Counted from the stretch's first letter, positions 18,618 to 27,431 are shown. The stretch is DNA of 64,000 bases from Papillibacter cinnamivorans DSM 12816 (GCF_900176335.1 NZ_FWXW01000004.1:1-64000); one strand, 5' to 3'. The notes: generated by a model not told the origin, from the letters alone. Numbers and translations: made by a program.

Positions 18618-18773
18618 ATGATAGCGGAAATCCGCAGCCCCGGCGGCGGGGTGTGCCGGATTTCTTCCGCTGCTTATCTTGGAAAAAGCGCGGAAGAACT
18701 GCGCTTGATCCAGGAAAACATCGAAAGGACGGCGGGCGAGATCTGCCGGAAAGAGGCTGCCGGAGGTGAGTAG
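18618..18773 (+). CDS. Possible small protein, 51 residues
   Basis: A short frame (MIAEIRSPGGGVCRISSAAY at its start) with AAGGAAAAGG just upstream; an alternative ATG lies at 18588. It is hydrophilic, alpha-helical in its second half, and directly precedes the small membrane genes. No family recognised, and coding status is uncertain. Confidence 0.4.
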   Translation: MIAEIRSPGGGVCRISSAAYLGKSAEELRLIQENIERTAGEICRKEAAGGE

Positions 18774-18858
18774 CGTGCTTCCACGTTAAGAAAACCGCAC
18801 GGGATGTGCAGATTTTCACCTTCCCCGGAGAAGACTACCCTCATGGAGGGATCGCCCG

Positions 18859-19194
18859 GTGGGAAAGAGGAGCAAACAGGGAAAGCAATTAAAAGACAGA
18901 ATAAAAAAAGCGGCTGCTGCCTGCGCCGCGCTGACGGCGGCGGACGCCTTTTGCACCGCGTCGGGCATCCGCCTGGGAACCATTGAGGAGGCAAATCCGC
19001 TGTTTTCCGGCTGGATATCCTTAAGTCCCGGGCCTGCGGGTCTGGCGGCCTTTTTGGGAACCGCCGCGCTCCTTGCCCTGCTGTATGCATCCAGAGGCCG
19101 CGTATCCTGGATCGGCGGCGCCTTATCGGGGATTGCGGCAGTGAAGCTGGCGGTGCTTGGTCTGCATTTTGGCTGGATGCTGTATTTGATATAA
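18859..19194 (+). CDS. Small integral membrane protein
   Basis: A 111-residue protein with a strongly basic N-terminus (MGKRSKQGKQLKDRIKKAAA) and about three hydrophobic segments (17-35, 57-75, 84-108). It starts with GTG at 18859, GGAGG lying ten bases upstream. Its pattern, including an Asn-Pro-Leu motif after the first helix, resembles the DUF5658-like membrane proteins, but this is tentative. It immediately precedes the holin-like gene and probably shares its transcript. Confidence 0.55.
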   Translation: MGKRSKQGKQLKDRIKKAAAACAALTAADAFCTASGIRLGTIEEANPLFSGWISLSPGPAGLAAFLGTAALLALLYASRGRVSWIGGALSGIAAVKLAVLGLHFGWMLYLI

Positions 19195-19225
19195 GCGGCG
19201 GAAAATCAGTGTGGGAGGGAATGAT

Positions 19226-19426
19226 ATGAATACGCAGCCTCGCTGGAGATCTTATGTGATGTGGGCGGCAATCATCGCCCAGGTGGTGACGCTCTTCGGC
19301 CTTCTTGGCTTGTGGGACAGGATCGGCATCACCAGCGACGTGTTCCAGGGGATCGCCACGGCCATACTGGAGATCCTGACCCTCATCGGCGTCATCAACA
19401 ATCCCACCAGCCGAACAGGATGGTGA
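19226..19426 (+). CDS. Phage holin-like protein
   Basis: A 66-residue protein with two membrane helices (about residues 9-28 and 40-55) and the C-terminal signature GVINNPTSRTGW, close to the NDPTTxGxxDS tail of phi-LC3-type holins. Holins permeabilise the membrane for endolysin release; in Clostridia orphan copies sit in phage remnants or bacteriocin/toxin export loci. No endolysin, portal or tail gene is visible nearby. The start at 19226 follows GGGAGGGAATGAT; a GTG-like start five codons earlier is less likely. Confidence 0.65.
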   Translation: MNTQPRWRSYVMWAAIIAQVVTLFGLLGLWDRIGITSDVFQGIATAILEILTLIGVINNPTSRTGW

Positions 19427-19533
19427 AGGAGGACAGAGATAAGCAGGGGACCGGCTGTTTTCAGCAATAAAAAAAGGGACATGCGGGAGAGCGGATTTGG
19501 GACAGATACATACAGGCCGTTTAAAAAAGCATC

Positions 19534-19584
19534 TTGACAAATCGGCAAATCAGGCATATATAATTAGATAAACTAACTATTTAA
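19534..19584 (+). promoter_or_regulatory. Fatty-acid operon promoter with FabT-like operator
   Basis: TTGACA (19534-19539), 17 nt, TATATA (19557-19562). An inverted repeat, ATTAGATA at 19562-19569 with TATTTAAT at 19577-19584 around an AACTAAC centre, overlaps the -10 and start region. FabT-type MarR repressors bind AT-rich palindromes of this kind and self-regulate; the match is by shape, not by a measured site. Confidence 0.6.
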
Positions 19585-19610
19585 TTTTGGGGAATGGGAT
19601 TAGGAAGAAG

Positions 19611-20084
19611 ATGAAAGACGTGCTGAACGCTTTTGAGAAGGAACTCAACGACATTCTGGTCGACACCTTCCGGACGATCCTGCGCGTGGATGAAGACGCG
19701 TTGAAAAGTACCGGCGTGACCAATCTGTCCATCAGTGAGATGCACCTTTTGGAATCGGTGGGAAAAAGCGGCCCCGAAGGGCGCACCATCAGCGATATCG
19801 CCCAGGAGCTGTCGGTCACGCTTCCCACCGTCACGGTGGCGATCAATAAACTGGAGAAAAAGGGGTATGTGCAGAAAGTAAAAAGCGGAGCCGACGGGCG
19901 CATGGTATTTGTGACCCTCACAAGGCTGGGGCAGAAGATGGACCGCGTGCACCGGTACTTCCATGAGCAGATGGTGCGCAACATCAGCTCGGAAATGGAG
20001 GAGGAGGAAAAGCGGATCCTCACCATGGGCATTGTCAAGCTCAATCAGTTCTTTAAACGAAAAAGTTTGGAAATGGAGAAATAA
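19611..20084 (+). CDS. fabT: FabT-like MarR-family repressor of fatty acid synthesis
   Basis: A 157-residue MarR protein. The winged helix lies at about residues 50-110 (ISDIAQELSVTLPTVTVAINKLEKKG is the HTH; KSGADGRMVFVTLT the wing), flanked by dimerisation helices. FabT of streptococci represses the fab operon with acyl-ACP as co-repressor. Its place as first gene before fabH, acpP and fabK is the same here. ATG 19611 has AGGA five bases upstream; a TTG at 19587 within the operator is rejected. Confidence 0.8.
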   Translation: MKDVLNAFEKELNDILVDTFRTILRVDEDALKSTGVTNLSISEMHLLESVGKSGPEGRTISDIAQELSVTLPTVTVAINKLEKKGYVQKVKSGADGRMVFVTLTRLGQKMDRVHRYFHEQMVRNISSEMEEEEKRILTMGIVKLNQFFKRKSLEMEK

Positions 20085-21044
20085 ATGAGTTTTCGTATTG
20101 CGGGAACAGGAAGCTGCCTGCCGGAGCAGGTAGTGGAAAATGAAGCCTTTTGCGGTTTCGTGGACACCAGCGACGAATGGATCGTCTCGCGCACGGGCAT
20201 GCGCCGCCGCCATTTTGTGAAAGAGGAAACCATGCGGGATCTGGTTTATACAGCCGCATCCCGCGCCCTGGAGGACGCCGGATGCAAAGCCTCGGAGCTG
20301 GACTATATCCTGTGCTCCACCATCCAGGGGGATTACATTACCCCTTCTTTGGCCTGCCTGCTCCAGGCGGACCTGGGGGCCAACTGTCCGGCGATGGACA
20401 TCAATGCCGCCTGTTCCGGGTTTTTGTACGCTCTGGATGCGGCCGCGGCGCAGTTTGCCGCGAAAAAGGCAAAGACCATTCTGGTCGTGGGTGCGGAGCA
20501 GCTGTCCAAATTTCTCGACTGGAGCGACCGGAACACCTGTGTCCTTTTCGGCGACGGCGCGGGAGCGGTGGTGCTCACGGAGGGGGAGGGCCTTTTGTCC
20601 ATTCGGCTCGGCTCCTACGGACAAATGGAGAGTCTCAATATACCCGGGTCCAGTTCGCCCGGCCCCTTCTCGGATTTCAAGAGACCTGCAAGCTACATTC
20701 ACATGAACGGGCAGGAAATCTTCAAATTTGCGGTGTCCGCCATCCAGAGGGAAATCCGGACCGTCACGGCGGAGACGGGGATCACGCCCGAAGAGGTGGA
20801 CTATTTCCTTCTGCACCAGGCTAACGGCAGGATCATCGAATCGGCCCGGAACCGGATGAAGCAGCCCAAAGAGAAATTTCCCACCAATTACGAGGAGTGC
20901 GGCAATACCTCTTCTGCCAGCATCCCTTTGCTTTTAGACAGCCTCAACACGGCAAACCGCCTGAAAAACGGCGACATTCTGCTCATGAGCGCCTTCGGCG
21001 GGGGGCTCACCACCGGCACATGCCTGCTGAAGTGGAACAAATAA
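20085..21044 (+). CDS. fabH: 3-oxoacyl-ACP synthase III
   Basis: A 319-residue ketoacyl synthase that starts chain elongation by condensing acetyl-CoA (or branched acyl-CoA) with malonyl-ACP. The Cys-His-Asn triad is visible: Cys110 in NAACSGFLY, His in FLLHQANGRI, and Asn in ECGNTSSASIP. Length is standard for the family. It follows fabT with no gap (TAA then ATG) and is cytoplasmic. No anomalies. Confidence 0.95.
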   Translation: MSFRIAGTGSCLPEQVVENEAFCGFVDTSDEWIVSRTGMRRRHFVKEETMRDLVYTAASRALEDAGCKASELDYILCSTIQGDYITPSLACLLQADLGANCPAMDINAACSGFLYALDAAAAQFAAKKAKTILVVGAEQLSKFLDWSDRNTCVLFGDGAGAVVLTEGEGLLSIRLGSYGQMESLNIPGSSSPGPFSDFKRPASYIHMNGQEIFKFAVSAIQREIRTVTAETGITPEEVDYFLLHQANGRIIESARNRMKQPKEKFPTNYEECGNTSSASIPLLLDSLNTANRLKNGDILLMSAFGGGLTTGTCLLKWNK

Positions 21045-21079
21045 TTTAAAAAACATTGAAACAAACGGAGGAAATTAAA

Positions 21080-21298
21080 ATGGTACTGGAAAAACTCTCT
21101 AAGCTGATTGCGGAGCATAAGGACGTCGACCCCGCGGGGATCACCCTGGAAACAACCCTGGAATCTTTGGGCCTGGATTCCCTGGAGGTCGTGGAGATCA
21201 TCATGGAGTTTGAAGAGGAGACCGGAGTTGCCATCGAGGTGAACGAAAAACTCAAGACGGTGGGCGACGTGGTGAAGCTCATCGGGGAGTGTGAATAA
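21080..21298 (+). CDS. acpP: Acyl carrier protein
   Basis: A 72-residue acidic four-helix protein. Ser34 in LGLDSLEVVEI is the site of the 4'-phosphopantetheine arm that carries growing acyl chains. ATG 21080 has GGAGGAA in front; an earlier in-frame ATG (21056) would lie in the fabH tail region without a ribosome site. It sits between fabH and fabK as in streptococcal fab operons. Confidence 0.93.
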   Translation: MVLEKLSKLIAEHKDVDPAGITLETTLESLGLDSLEVVEIIMEFEEETGVAIEVNEKLKTVGDVVKLIGECE

Positions 21299-21301
21299 AT
21301 C

Positions 21302-22249
21302 ATGCTGGTAAGCCCCCTTTGTACGCTTCTGGGGATTCGCTATCCTATCCTTCAGGGCGGCATGGCGTGGATTGCGGATGCGCATCTGGCATCGGCGGTC
21401 TCCAATGCGGGAGGCCTCGGGATTGTATCCGCCATGAACGCGGATGCCGGCTGGCTTCGGGAGGAGATCCGGAAAACCCGGACCATGACGGAGAAACCTT
21501 TCGGGGTCAACATCATGCTCATGAGTCCCTTTGCCGACGAGGTGGCGAAGGTGGTGGCGGAAGAGCGCATCCCGGTGGTCACTACCGGCGCGGGAGATCC
21601 CTCCCGGTATATGAAATCCTGGCTGGCCGCCGGCATCCGTGTGATCCCGGTGGTGGCCTCCACCGCCGTTGCAAAGCTGGTGAGAAGAGCGGGGGCCTCC
21701 GCGGTGATCGCCGAGGGTGGGGAATCCGGAGGCCACGTGGGGGATCTCACCACCATGGTTTTGGTTCCCCAGGTCTGCGACTGCGTGGACATCCCGGTGA
21801 TCGCGGCGGGGGGAATCGCCGACGGCAGGGGCATGGCGGCGGCCTTCATGCTGGGGGCCGTTGGAGTCCAGGTAGGGACCCGGTTTCTCGCGGCGAATGA
21901 ATGCACGGTGCATCAGAACTATAAGGACCGGATCCTCAGGGCAAAGGATATCGGCACGATTACGACGGGGAAAAAACTGGGCCATCCCGTCCGGTGCCTG
22001 AAGACCCCCTTTTCCCGCAGGTATCTGGCCATGGAAAACGATGCCGGCGTCGGCAAAGAGGAACTGGAGGCCTTCGGAGCCGGCGCGCTGCGCCTGGCGG
22101 CGAAGGAAGGCGATGAAATAAACGGATGCTTTATGGCCGGTCAGGCGGCGGCGATGGTGAAGGCGGAGCAGCCCGCGGCCGAGATCATAGAGGAAATGGC
22201 ATCCCAGGCGGAGCTTTTGCTCCGGGGAGGAACCAGATGGGTAAGCTAG
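21302..22249 (+). CDS. fabK: Enoyl-ACP reductase II (FMN-dependent)
   Basis: A 315-residue TIM-barrel flavoprotein of the nitronate monooxygenase superfamily. FabK reduces trans-2-enoyl-ACP with NAD(P)H and FMN, replacing triclosan-sensitive FabI. FabK-like motifs are seen: PILQGGMAWIADAHLASAVS at the N-terminus, GGESGGHVG around the catalytic His, and the phosphate-binding VIAAGGIADGRGMAAAFMLG. It begins four bases after acpP and overlaps fabD by 13 nt. The cluster has no fabI. Confidence 0.92.
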   Translation: MLVSPLCTLLGIRYPILQGGMAWIADAHLASAVSNAGGLGIVSAMNADAGWLREEIRKTRTMTEKPFGVNIMLMSPFADEVAKVVAEERIPVVTTGAGDPSRYMKSWLAAGIRVIPVVASTAVAKLVRRAGASAVIAEGGESGGHVGDLTTMVLVPQVCDCVDIPVIAAGGIADGRGMAAAFMLGAVGVQVGTRFLAANECTVHQNYKDRILRAKDIGTITTGKKLGHPVRCLKTPFSRRYLAMENDAGVGKEELEAFGAGALRLAAKEGDEINGCFMAGQAAAMVKAEQPAAEIIEEMASQAELLLRGGTRWVS

Positions 22250-23163
22250 CCTTTGTTTTTTCCGGGCAGGGAGCTCAGTATCCCGGTATGGGAAAAGAGC
22301 TTTATGATCTTTCGCCCGCGGCGAGAAAAATCTATGACATGGCCGACGGCATCCGGCCGGGGACTTCCCGGCAGTGCTTCGAAGGCACCAAAGAGGAGCT
22401 CTCCCGGACGCTGAACACGCAGCCCTGCCTCTTTGTCACCGATCTGGCGGCGGCCGCCGTCCTCGGGGAGGCGGGCGCGGTCCCGGACGGTGCCGCCGGC
22501 TACTCCTTGGGGGAAATCGCGGCTCTCGCTTTCTGCAAAGTCCTTTCTTATGAGGATGCCTTTCGCCTTGTCATCCGGCGGGCGGAATGGATGGATGAGT
22601 GCGCCCAGAGGGAGAAGGGCGCCATGCTGGCGGTTTTAAAGCTGAAAAACGAAGAGGTGGAGGAGCTTTGCCGGAAGGCGGAAGACGTGTACCCTTCAAA
22701 TTACAACTGTGAGGGCCAGCTGGTGGCTTCCGGCACCGAAGAGGGAGCCCGGAGACTGGAGCAGCTGGTAAAGGCCGCCGGAGGCAGATCCATGCGCCTT
22801 CCGGTGAGCGGCGCCTTTCACACGCCCCTGATGGCTCCCGCGGCGGAGAAGCTGGCGGCGGTGCTGGAAGGCCTCCGTTTAAGCGAGCCTCAAATCCCGC
22901 TGTACTCCAACGTTACGGCGCTTCCCTATGCCGGAGACCTGTCAAATCTGATCGTGAAGCAGGTAAAGCTGCCGGTGCTGTGGCAGAAGACGGTGGAAAA
23001 CATGGCAGCCGACGGATACGACGCCTTCGTCGAGGCCGGCCCCGGCAAGACGCTCTCCGGGTTTATCGGCAGGATATCGCCCGCCTCCCGGACGGCGGGA
23101 ACGGACGGCGCGGAGGCCTTTCAGGGGGCGCTGCGCCTGCTTGCGGAGGTGCGCCGTGCTTAA
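22237..23163 (+). CDS. fabD: Malonyl-CoA:ACP transacylase
   Basis: A 308-residue transacylase that loads malonate onto ACP. The N-terminal FSGQGAQYPGMG, nucleophile-elbow Ser in GYSLGE, Arg in RAEWM and catalytic His in SGAFHTPLM are present. The residue before the active Ser is Tyr, where many FabD proteins have His (GHSLGE). ATG 22237 follows GGGGAGG and lies inside the end of fabK; the frame upstream of it is a shadow. Stop overlaps the fabG start. Confidence 0.93.
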   Translation: MGKLAFVFSGQGAQYPGMGKELYDLSPAARKIYDMADGIRPGTSRQCFEGTKEELSRTLNTQPCLFVTDLAAAAVLGEAGAVPDGAAGYSLGEIAALAFCKVLSYEDAFRLVIRRAEWMDECAQREKGAMLAVLKLKNEEVEELCRKAEDVYPSNYNCEGQLVASGTEEGARRLEQLVKAAGGRSMRLPVSGAFHTPLMAPAAEKLAAVLEGLRLSEPQIPLYSNVTALPYAGDLSNLIVKQVKLPVLWQKTVENMAADGYDAFVEAGPGKTLSGFIGRISPASRTAGTDGAEAFQGALRLLAEVRRA

Positions 23164-23899
23164 AGGAAAAACAGCCGTGATCACCGGCGGCTCCAGGGGG
23201 ATCGGCAGAGCCGTGGCCCTGGGCCTGGCCCGGGAAGGGGCCCAAGTTGCGATTCTGTATTCCGGGGACCCGGCAGCGGCGGAACAGGTCTGTGAAGAGG
23301 CCCGGGCCATGGGCGTAAAAGCGGAGCACTACCGGTGCGACGTGTCTGATTTCAGCGCGGCCAAAGAGACCGTGCGGCAGATCGAGGGGACCTTCGGCGG
23401 GATCGATATTCTGGTGAACAACGCCGGGATCACCCGGGATAAGCTGGTGCCCCAGATGAAGGAGGAAGACTTTGACCGGGTTCTGGACGTGAATCTGAAA
23501 GGTGCCTTTAATATGATCCGCCACACCTATATGGGCTTTGCCAAAAAGCGCGGCGGCCGGATCATCAACATATCCTCGGTGGCCGGGATCATGGGAAACC
23601 CCGGCCAGGCAAACTACGCTGCGGCCAAGGCCGGCATGCTGGGGCTGACGAAGACCGTGGCCAGAGAGCTGGCCGGCAGGAATGTGACGTGCAACGCCAT
23701 CGCTCCCGGCTTCATCGACACGGCCATGACGGAAGCGCTGCCGCCCGAAACCGTCCGGCAGGCACTGGAGTCGGTGCCCATGAAGCGGATGGGAAGGCCG
23801 GAGAACATCGCGCACATGGCGGTGTTTCTGGCATCGGAACTGGCCGAATACGTCACCGGACAGGTGATCTGCGTGGACGGCGGAATGTGCATGGTATAA
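23156..23899 (+). CDS. fabG: 3-oxoacyl-ACP reductase
   Basis: A 247-residue short-chain dehydrogenase that reduces beta-ketoacyl-ACP with NADPH. The cofactor motif GGSRGIG, structural NNAG and catalytic Ser-Tyr-Lys (ISSVAG ... YAAAK) are complete. The GTG at 23156, eight bases inside fabD, has GGAGG before it and gives MLKGKTAVITGGSRGIG; an ATG at 23141 is less likely. Length and motifs are standard. Confidence 0.94.
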   Translation: MLKGKTAVITGGSRGIGRAVALGLAREGAQVAILYSGDPAAAEQVCEEARAMGVKAEHYRCDVSDFSAAKETVRQIEGTFGGIDILVNNAGITRDKLVPQMKEEDFDRVLDVNLKGAFNMIRHTYMGFAKKRGGRIINISSVAGIMGNPGQANYAAAKAGMLGLTKTVARELAGRNVTCNAIAPGFIDTAMTEALPPETVRQALESVPMKRMGRPENIAHMAVFLASELAEYVTGQVICVDGGMCMV

Positions 23900-23921
23900 A
23901 AGCATCCCGGAAGGAGAAATC

Positions 23922-25046
23922 ATGGAGGATTGGTCAGAAACGTCATTTGAGATCGGAGAGCTGAAAGTGAAAGCTCCCATCGTGCAGGGGGGAATGGGGA
24001 TTGGGATATCCCTCGGCTCTCTGGCCGCGGCGGTGTCAAACGAGGGCGGAGTCGGCGTCATATCGGCAGCGGGGATTGGGATTCTTCGTGGCTGCGAACC
24101 TGGGAAGACAACCGAGGCAAACTGCCGGGAACTGAAACGGGAAATCGAGGATACTCGAAGAAAAACCAATGGGATCCTGGGCGTCAACATTATGGTCGCC
24201 TTATCCGGTTTCAATGAACTGGCAAGAACGGCCGTTGAGACGGGTATCGATATTATATTTGCGGGAGCGGGGCTTCCCCTGAGCCTTCCCGAATGCCTCA
24301 AACTAGGCGGCAGAACGAAATTGGTTCCCATTGTTTCCTCCGCCAAGGCTGCTGGAATCATATCAAAGTGGTGGCGGGAAAAATTCGGGTATACCCCAGA
24401 CGCGTTTGTGGTGGAAGGCCCCATGGCCGGAGGCCACTTGGGATTTCGTCCGGAGCAGATCGACGATCCCGCTTTCCGGTTGGAACGGCTTATACCCGAA
24501 ACGCTTGCCGTGACCCGGGACCTGGAAGCCAAAACGGGCAAGAAGATTCCTGTTGTTGCCGCGGGCGGTATCTTTACCGGAAAAGACATACTGCGTTTTT
24601 TACGCCTCGGAGCTTCGGCGGTTCAGATGGCCACACGTTTCGTTGCCACCGAAGAATGCGATGCCCACCCGAATTTTAAGAAAGCGTATGTAGACTGCAG
24701 GGAAGAGGATATTCAAATCATCGGAAGTCCTGTGGGCCTGCCGGGTCGGGCGATCGGAAACGAGTTTCTGAAACGGATCGCTGGGGAAGAGAAAAGTTCC
24801 CACCCTTGCAGACATCACTGCATATCGTCCTGCAGCCGGGAGCAGGGCTCCTATTGCATATCCGCGGCACTGGTCAATGCCTGTCAGGGAAGACTGAGCG
24901 AAGGTTTTGCCTTTATCGGGGCAAATGGTTATAAAATCTCGGAAATAACCACGGTACCGCGGTTGATGAGCGAATTATGCAGCCAGTATCGGGAAGCGCT
25001 GCAAATGGAGAAACAGGAACCGTCGGAGGCGTTCTGCACGCCTTAA
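23922..25046 (+). CDS. FabK-like nitronate monooxygenase-family flavoprotein with Cys-rich tail
   Basis: A 374-residue flavoprotein related to FabK and 2-nitropropane dioxygenase. N-terminal PIVQGGMGIGISLGSLAAAVS, central EGPMAGGHLGF with the catalytic-type His, and phosphate-binding VVAAGGIFTGKDILRFL match the superfamily. Unlike the FabK encoded 1.7 kb upstream, it has a C-terminal extension (about residues 285-374) with seven or so Cys around CRHHCISSCS and a following YC and AC, which could bind an Fe-S cluster or zinc. It stands between fabG and fabF, where streptococcal operons have no gene. Slightly lower GC hints at later insertion. Its substrate is unknown. Confidence 0.75.
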   Translation: MEDWSETSFEIGELKVKAPIVQGGMGIGISLGSLAAAVSNEGGVGVISAAGIGILRGCEPGKTTEANCRELKREIEDTRRKTNGILGVNIMVALSGFNELARTAVETGIDIIFAGAGLPLSLPECLKLGGRTKLVPIVSSAKAAGIISKWWREKFGYTPDAFVVEGPMAGGHLGFRPEQIDDPAFRLERLIPETLAVTRDLEAKTGKKIPVVAAGGIFTGKDILRFLRLGASAVQMATRFVATEECDAHPNFKKAYVDCREEDIQIIGSPVGLPGRAIGNEFLKRIAGEEKSSHPCRHHCISSCSREQGSYCISAALVNACQGRLSEGFAFIGANGYKISEITTVPRLMSELCSQYREALQMEKQEPSEAFCTP

Positions 25047-25272
25047 GAAGCGGCTGTCTGGGCCTGTACGGAAAATCGCATAATTCTTTTTGGGATCGCT
25101 TTATGCCGGTTTTCTGTACAGCGCTGACAGAGCAAACGTATTCGACCCTTTTAAGTTACGGATATCAATTCGGCGTGCCGCTCGCCGGAACAGCGGCAGC
25201 CGCGGGGTGTGACGACAGCAGACCTTTCGCAGGATAAATCTCGCTTGCAGCCCCGCGGGATACGGAGCGTAT

Positions 25273-26508
25273 ATGGAAACAAAACGAGTGGCGGTTACAG
25301 GGATGGGCGCGATAACCCCGGTGGGAAACAGCGTGTCGGAATACTGGAACAGTCTCATTTCGGGCACATGCGGGATCGGTTTTATCACCCGCTTTGACAC
25401 CGCCGATTACAAAGTGAAAATCGCGGCGGAGGTGAAGGGGTTCGACCCCTCCTGCTGTATGGATAAGAGCGAAGTTCGTAGAAGCGATCTCTTCGTGCAG
25501 TACGCCATGGCTGCGGCGCAGGAGGCCATGAACGACAGCGGGCTTACCGGGGTGGAACCCGGAAGGCTGGGCGTTTATGTGGGCTCCGGGGTCGGAGGGT
25601 TCGGCACCATGGTCACCGAAACGGAAAAGCTTCTCACCAGAGGCCCTTCCCGGGTGTCTCCCTTCTTTATCCCCATGATGATCGCCAATATGGCCACCGG
25701 CAGCATCGCCATGCGGTACCGCGCGATGGGACCGTCTCTTCCCGTGGTTACCGCCTGCGCCACCTCCTCCCACGCCATAGGGGAGGCCTACCGGGCGATC
25801 CGCCACGGTTATGCCGACGCAATTATCGCGGGGGGCGCGGAGGCGTCCGTCGTGTCCATGGCCCTGGCGGGGTTTGCAAACATGATGGCCCTGTCGACGA
25901 AAAACGACCCGCAGAGCAGCTCCATTCCCTTCGACAAGAGGCGGGACGGCTTTGTCATGGGCGAGGGCGCGGGGATCCTGATCCTGGAGGAGTACGGGCA
26001 CGCGGTGTCCCGGGGGGCGAAGATTTATGCGGAAGTGACCGGATACGGAAACACCTGCGACGCGTACCACATCACGCAGCCCCATCCCGAGGCACTGGGG
26101 AGCGCGGAGGCCATCCGCCTTGCCATGGCGGAAGCGGGGATCACCGGGGATGAACATCTGTACCTGAACGCCCACGGCACGGGTACGCCCCTCAACGACA
26201 GGATCGAAACGGCGGCCATCAAAAAGGCCATGGGAGAAAGCGCGTACCGGATTTTTATCAGCTCCACCAAGTCCATGACGGGGCACATGCTGGGAGCGGC
26301 GGGAGCGGTGGAGGCCGTGGCCTCCATTCTGGCTATGAAAACAGGAATCCTTCCTCCCACCATCGGGTACCGGGAAGCCGATCCCGACTGCGACCTGAAT
26401 TATGTTCCCAACGAGCCGGTGGAAGCGAAAGTGCAAAGCGCCCTGTCCGTCTCTCTGGGCTTCGGAGGGCACAACGCGTGCCTGGCGTTTAAAAAGCATG
26501 AGGAATAA
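25273..26508 (+). CDS. fabF: 3-oxoacyl-ACP synthase II
   Basis: A 411-residue condensing enzyme for chain elongation. The Cys-His-His triad is present: Cys in TACATSSHA, His in NAHGTGTPLND and His in MTGHMLGAAGA; the Lys in STKSMTGH is also conserved. The 226-bp gap before it, after the FabK-like gene, holds no gene and may contain a secondary promoter. It is four bases from accB. Confidence 0.95.
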   Translation: METKRVAVTGMGAITPVGNSVSEYWNSLISGTCGIGFITRFDTADYKVKIAAEVKGFDPSCCMDKSEVRRSDLFVQYAMAAAQEAMNDSGLTGVEPGRLGVYVGSGVGGFGTMVTETEKLLTRGPSRVSPFFIPMMIANMATGSIAMRYRAMGPSLPVVTACATSSHAIGEAYRAIRHGYADAIIAGGAEASVVSMALAGFANMMALSTKNDPQSSSIPFDKRRDGFVMGEGAGILILEEYGHAVSRGAKIYAEVTGYGNTCDAYHITQPHPEALGSAEAIRLAMAEAGITGDEHLYLNAHGTGTPLNDRIETAAIKKAMGESAYRIFISSTKSMTGHMLGAAGAVEAVASILAMKTGILPPTIGYREADPDCDLNYVPNEPVEAKVQSALSVSLGFGGHNACLAFKKHEE

Positions 26509-26511
26509 AAG

Positions 26512-26949
26512 ATGAATGTAAAACAGATCCGCGCCCTGGCGAAGATTCTGGAAAGCTCCGGGCTCAGCGCCCTGGAGGTGACCTGCGGGCAGGACAGGGT
26601 GCGCCTTGAAAGACAAAACGATCAAAGCGCTTCGGCGGAAGCTTTGAGCTCCGACGAAAACCGGAAATCCCCGGAAAGCCGGGATCCGGTGACAAGAAAA
26701 GACGGCACTCCCGGCGCGCAGGAGCTGAAATCCCCCATGGTGGGCATCTACTATTCCGCTCCCTCCCCCGGCGCGGAGCCCTTTGTGTCCGCGGGGAGCA
26801 AAGTGAAAAAAGGGGATATCCTCTGCGTGATCGAGGCCATGAAGCTGATGAACGAGATTTTGGCGGAAACCGAAGGCACAATCTCGGAGGTCTGCGCGGA
26901 AAACGGTCAGCTGGTGGAATACGGCCAGACGCTGTTTAAACTCGTATGA
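26512..26949 (+). CDS. accB: Biotin carboxyl carrier protein of acetyl-CoA carboxylase
   Basis: A 145-residue carrier. A helical N-terminus ([20 protein letters not shown]) and a linker rich in Ser, Pro and charged residues precede the biotinyl domain (about 70-145), with Lys in [11 protein letters not shown] as the biotinylation site and [13 protein letters not shown] before it. It shuttles CO2 between AccC and AccAD. Confidence 0.94.
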   Translation: MNVKQIRALAKILESSGLSALEVTCGQDRVRLERQNDQSASAEALSSDENRKSPESRDPVTRKDGTPGAQELKSPMVGIYYSAPSPGAEPFVSAGSKVKKGDILCVIEAMKLMNEILAETEGTISEVCAENGQLVEYGQTLFKLV

Positions 26950-27000
26950 CGGGGCCCCGCGCCGGGCTGGCCGGTTGAAAGGCCGGAGACAGGAGTTAGA

Positions 27001-27420
27001 GTGAATCGAAATGAAATCAAAAGCATCCTTCCCCACAGGGAGCCGATGCTTCTCATAGACGAGGCGGAGCTGGGGGAGGACGGGAAAGCCCGCGGCCGGT
27101 ACACGGTGCGCGGCGACGAATGGTTCCTCATGGGGCACTTTCCGGGGTATCCCGTCGTCCCGGGGGTGATCCAGTGCGAAATGATGGCGCAGGCCTGCTG
27201 CGTTCTCCTTGCCGACATGCTCCCGGGGGGAAGGCCCCTCTTTGCCGGAATGGATAAAGTCCGCTTCAGAGGACAGGTCCTTCCGGGGGATACCATCGAG
27301 TTTGTATGCGGCCTTGAAAAGCGGAAGCATCCGTTTTATTTTCTCTCCGGCGCGGGATACGTGAAAGGCCGGCTCTGCGTGTCCGGAGAGATGACCGTCA
27401 CTCTGCAGCCCGCGGGATAG
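27001..27420 (+). CDS. fabZ: 3-hydroxyacyl-ACP dehydratase FabZ
   Basis: A 139-residue hot-dog dehydratase for 3-hydroxyacyl-ACP. His in LMGHFPGYPVVPGV and Glu in IQCEMMAQA are the catalytic pair. It starts with GTG at 27001 after AGGAGTTAGA. No fabM or fabA isomerase is visible in the operon, so the route to unsaturated acids must lie elsewhere or be absent. Confidence 0.93.
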   Translation: MNRNEIKSILPHREPMLLIDEAELGEDGKARGRYTVRGDEWFLMGHFPGYPVVPGVIQCEMMAQACCVLLADMLPGGRPLFAGMDKVRFRGQVLPGDTIEFVCGLEKRKHPFYFLSGAGYVKGRLCVSGEMTVTLQPAG

Positions 27421-27431
27421 GAGGAAAAACG

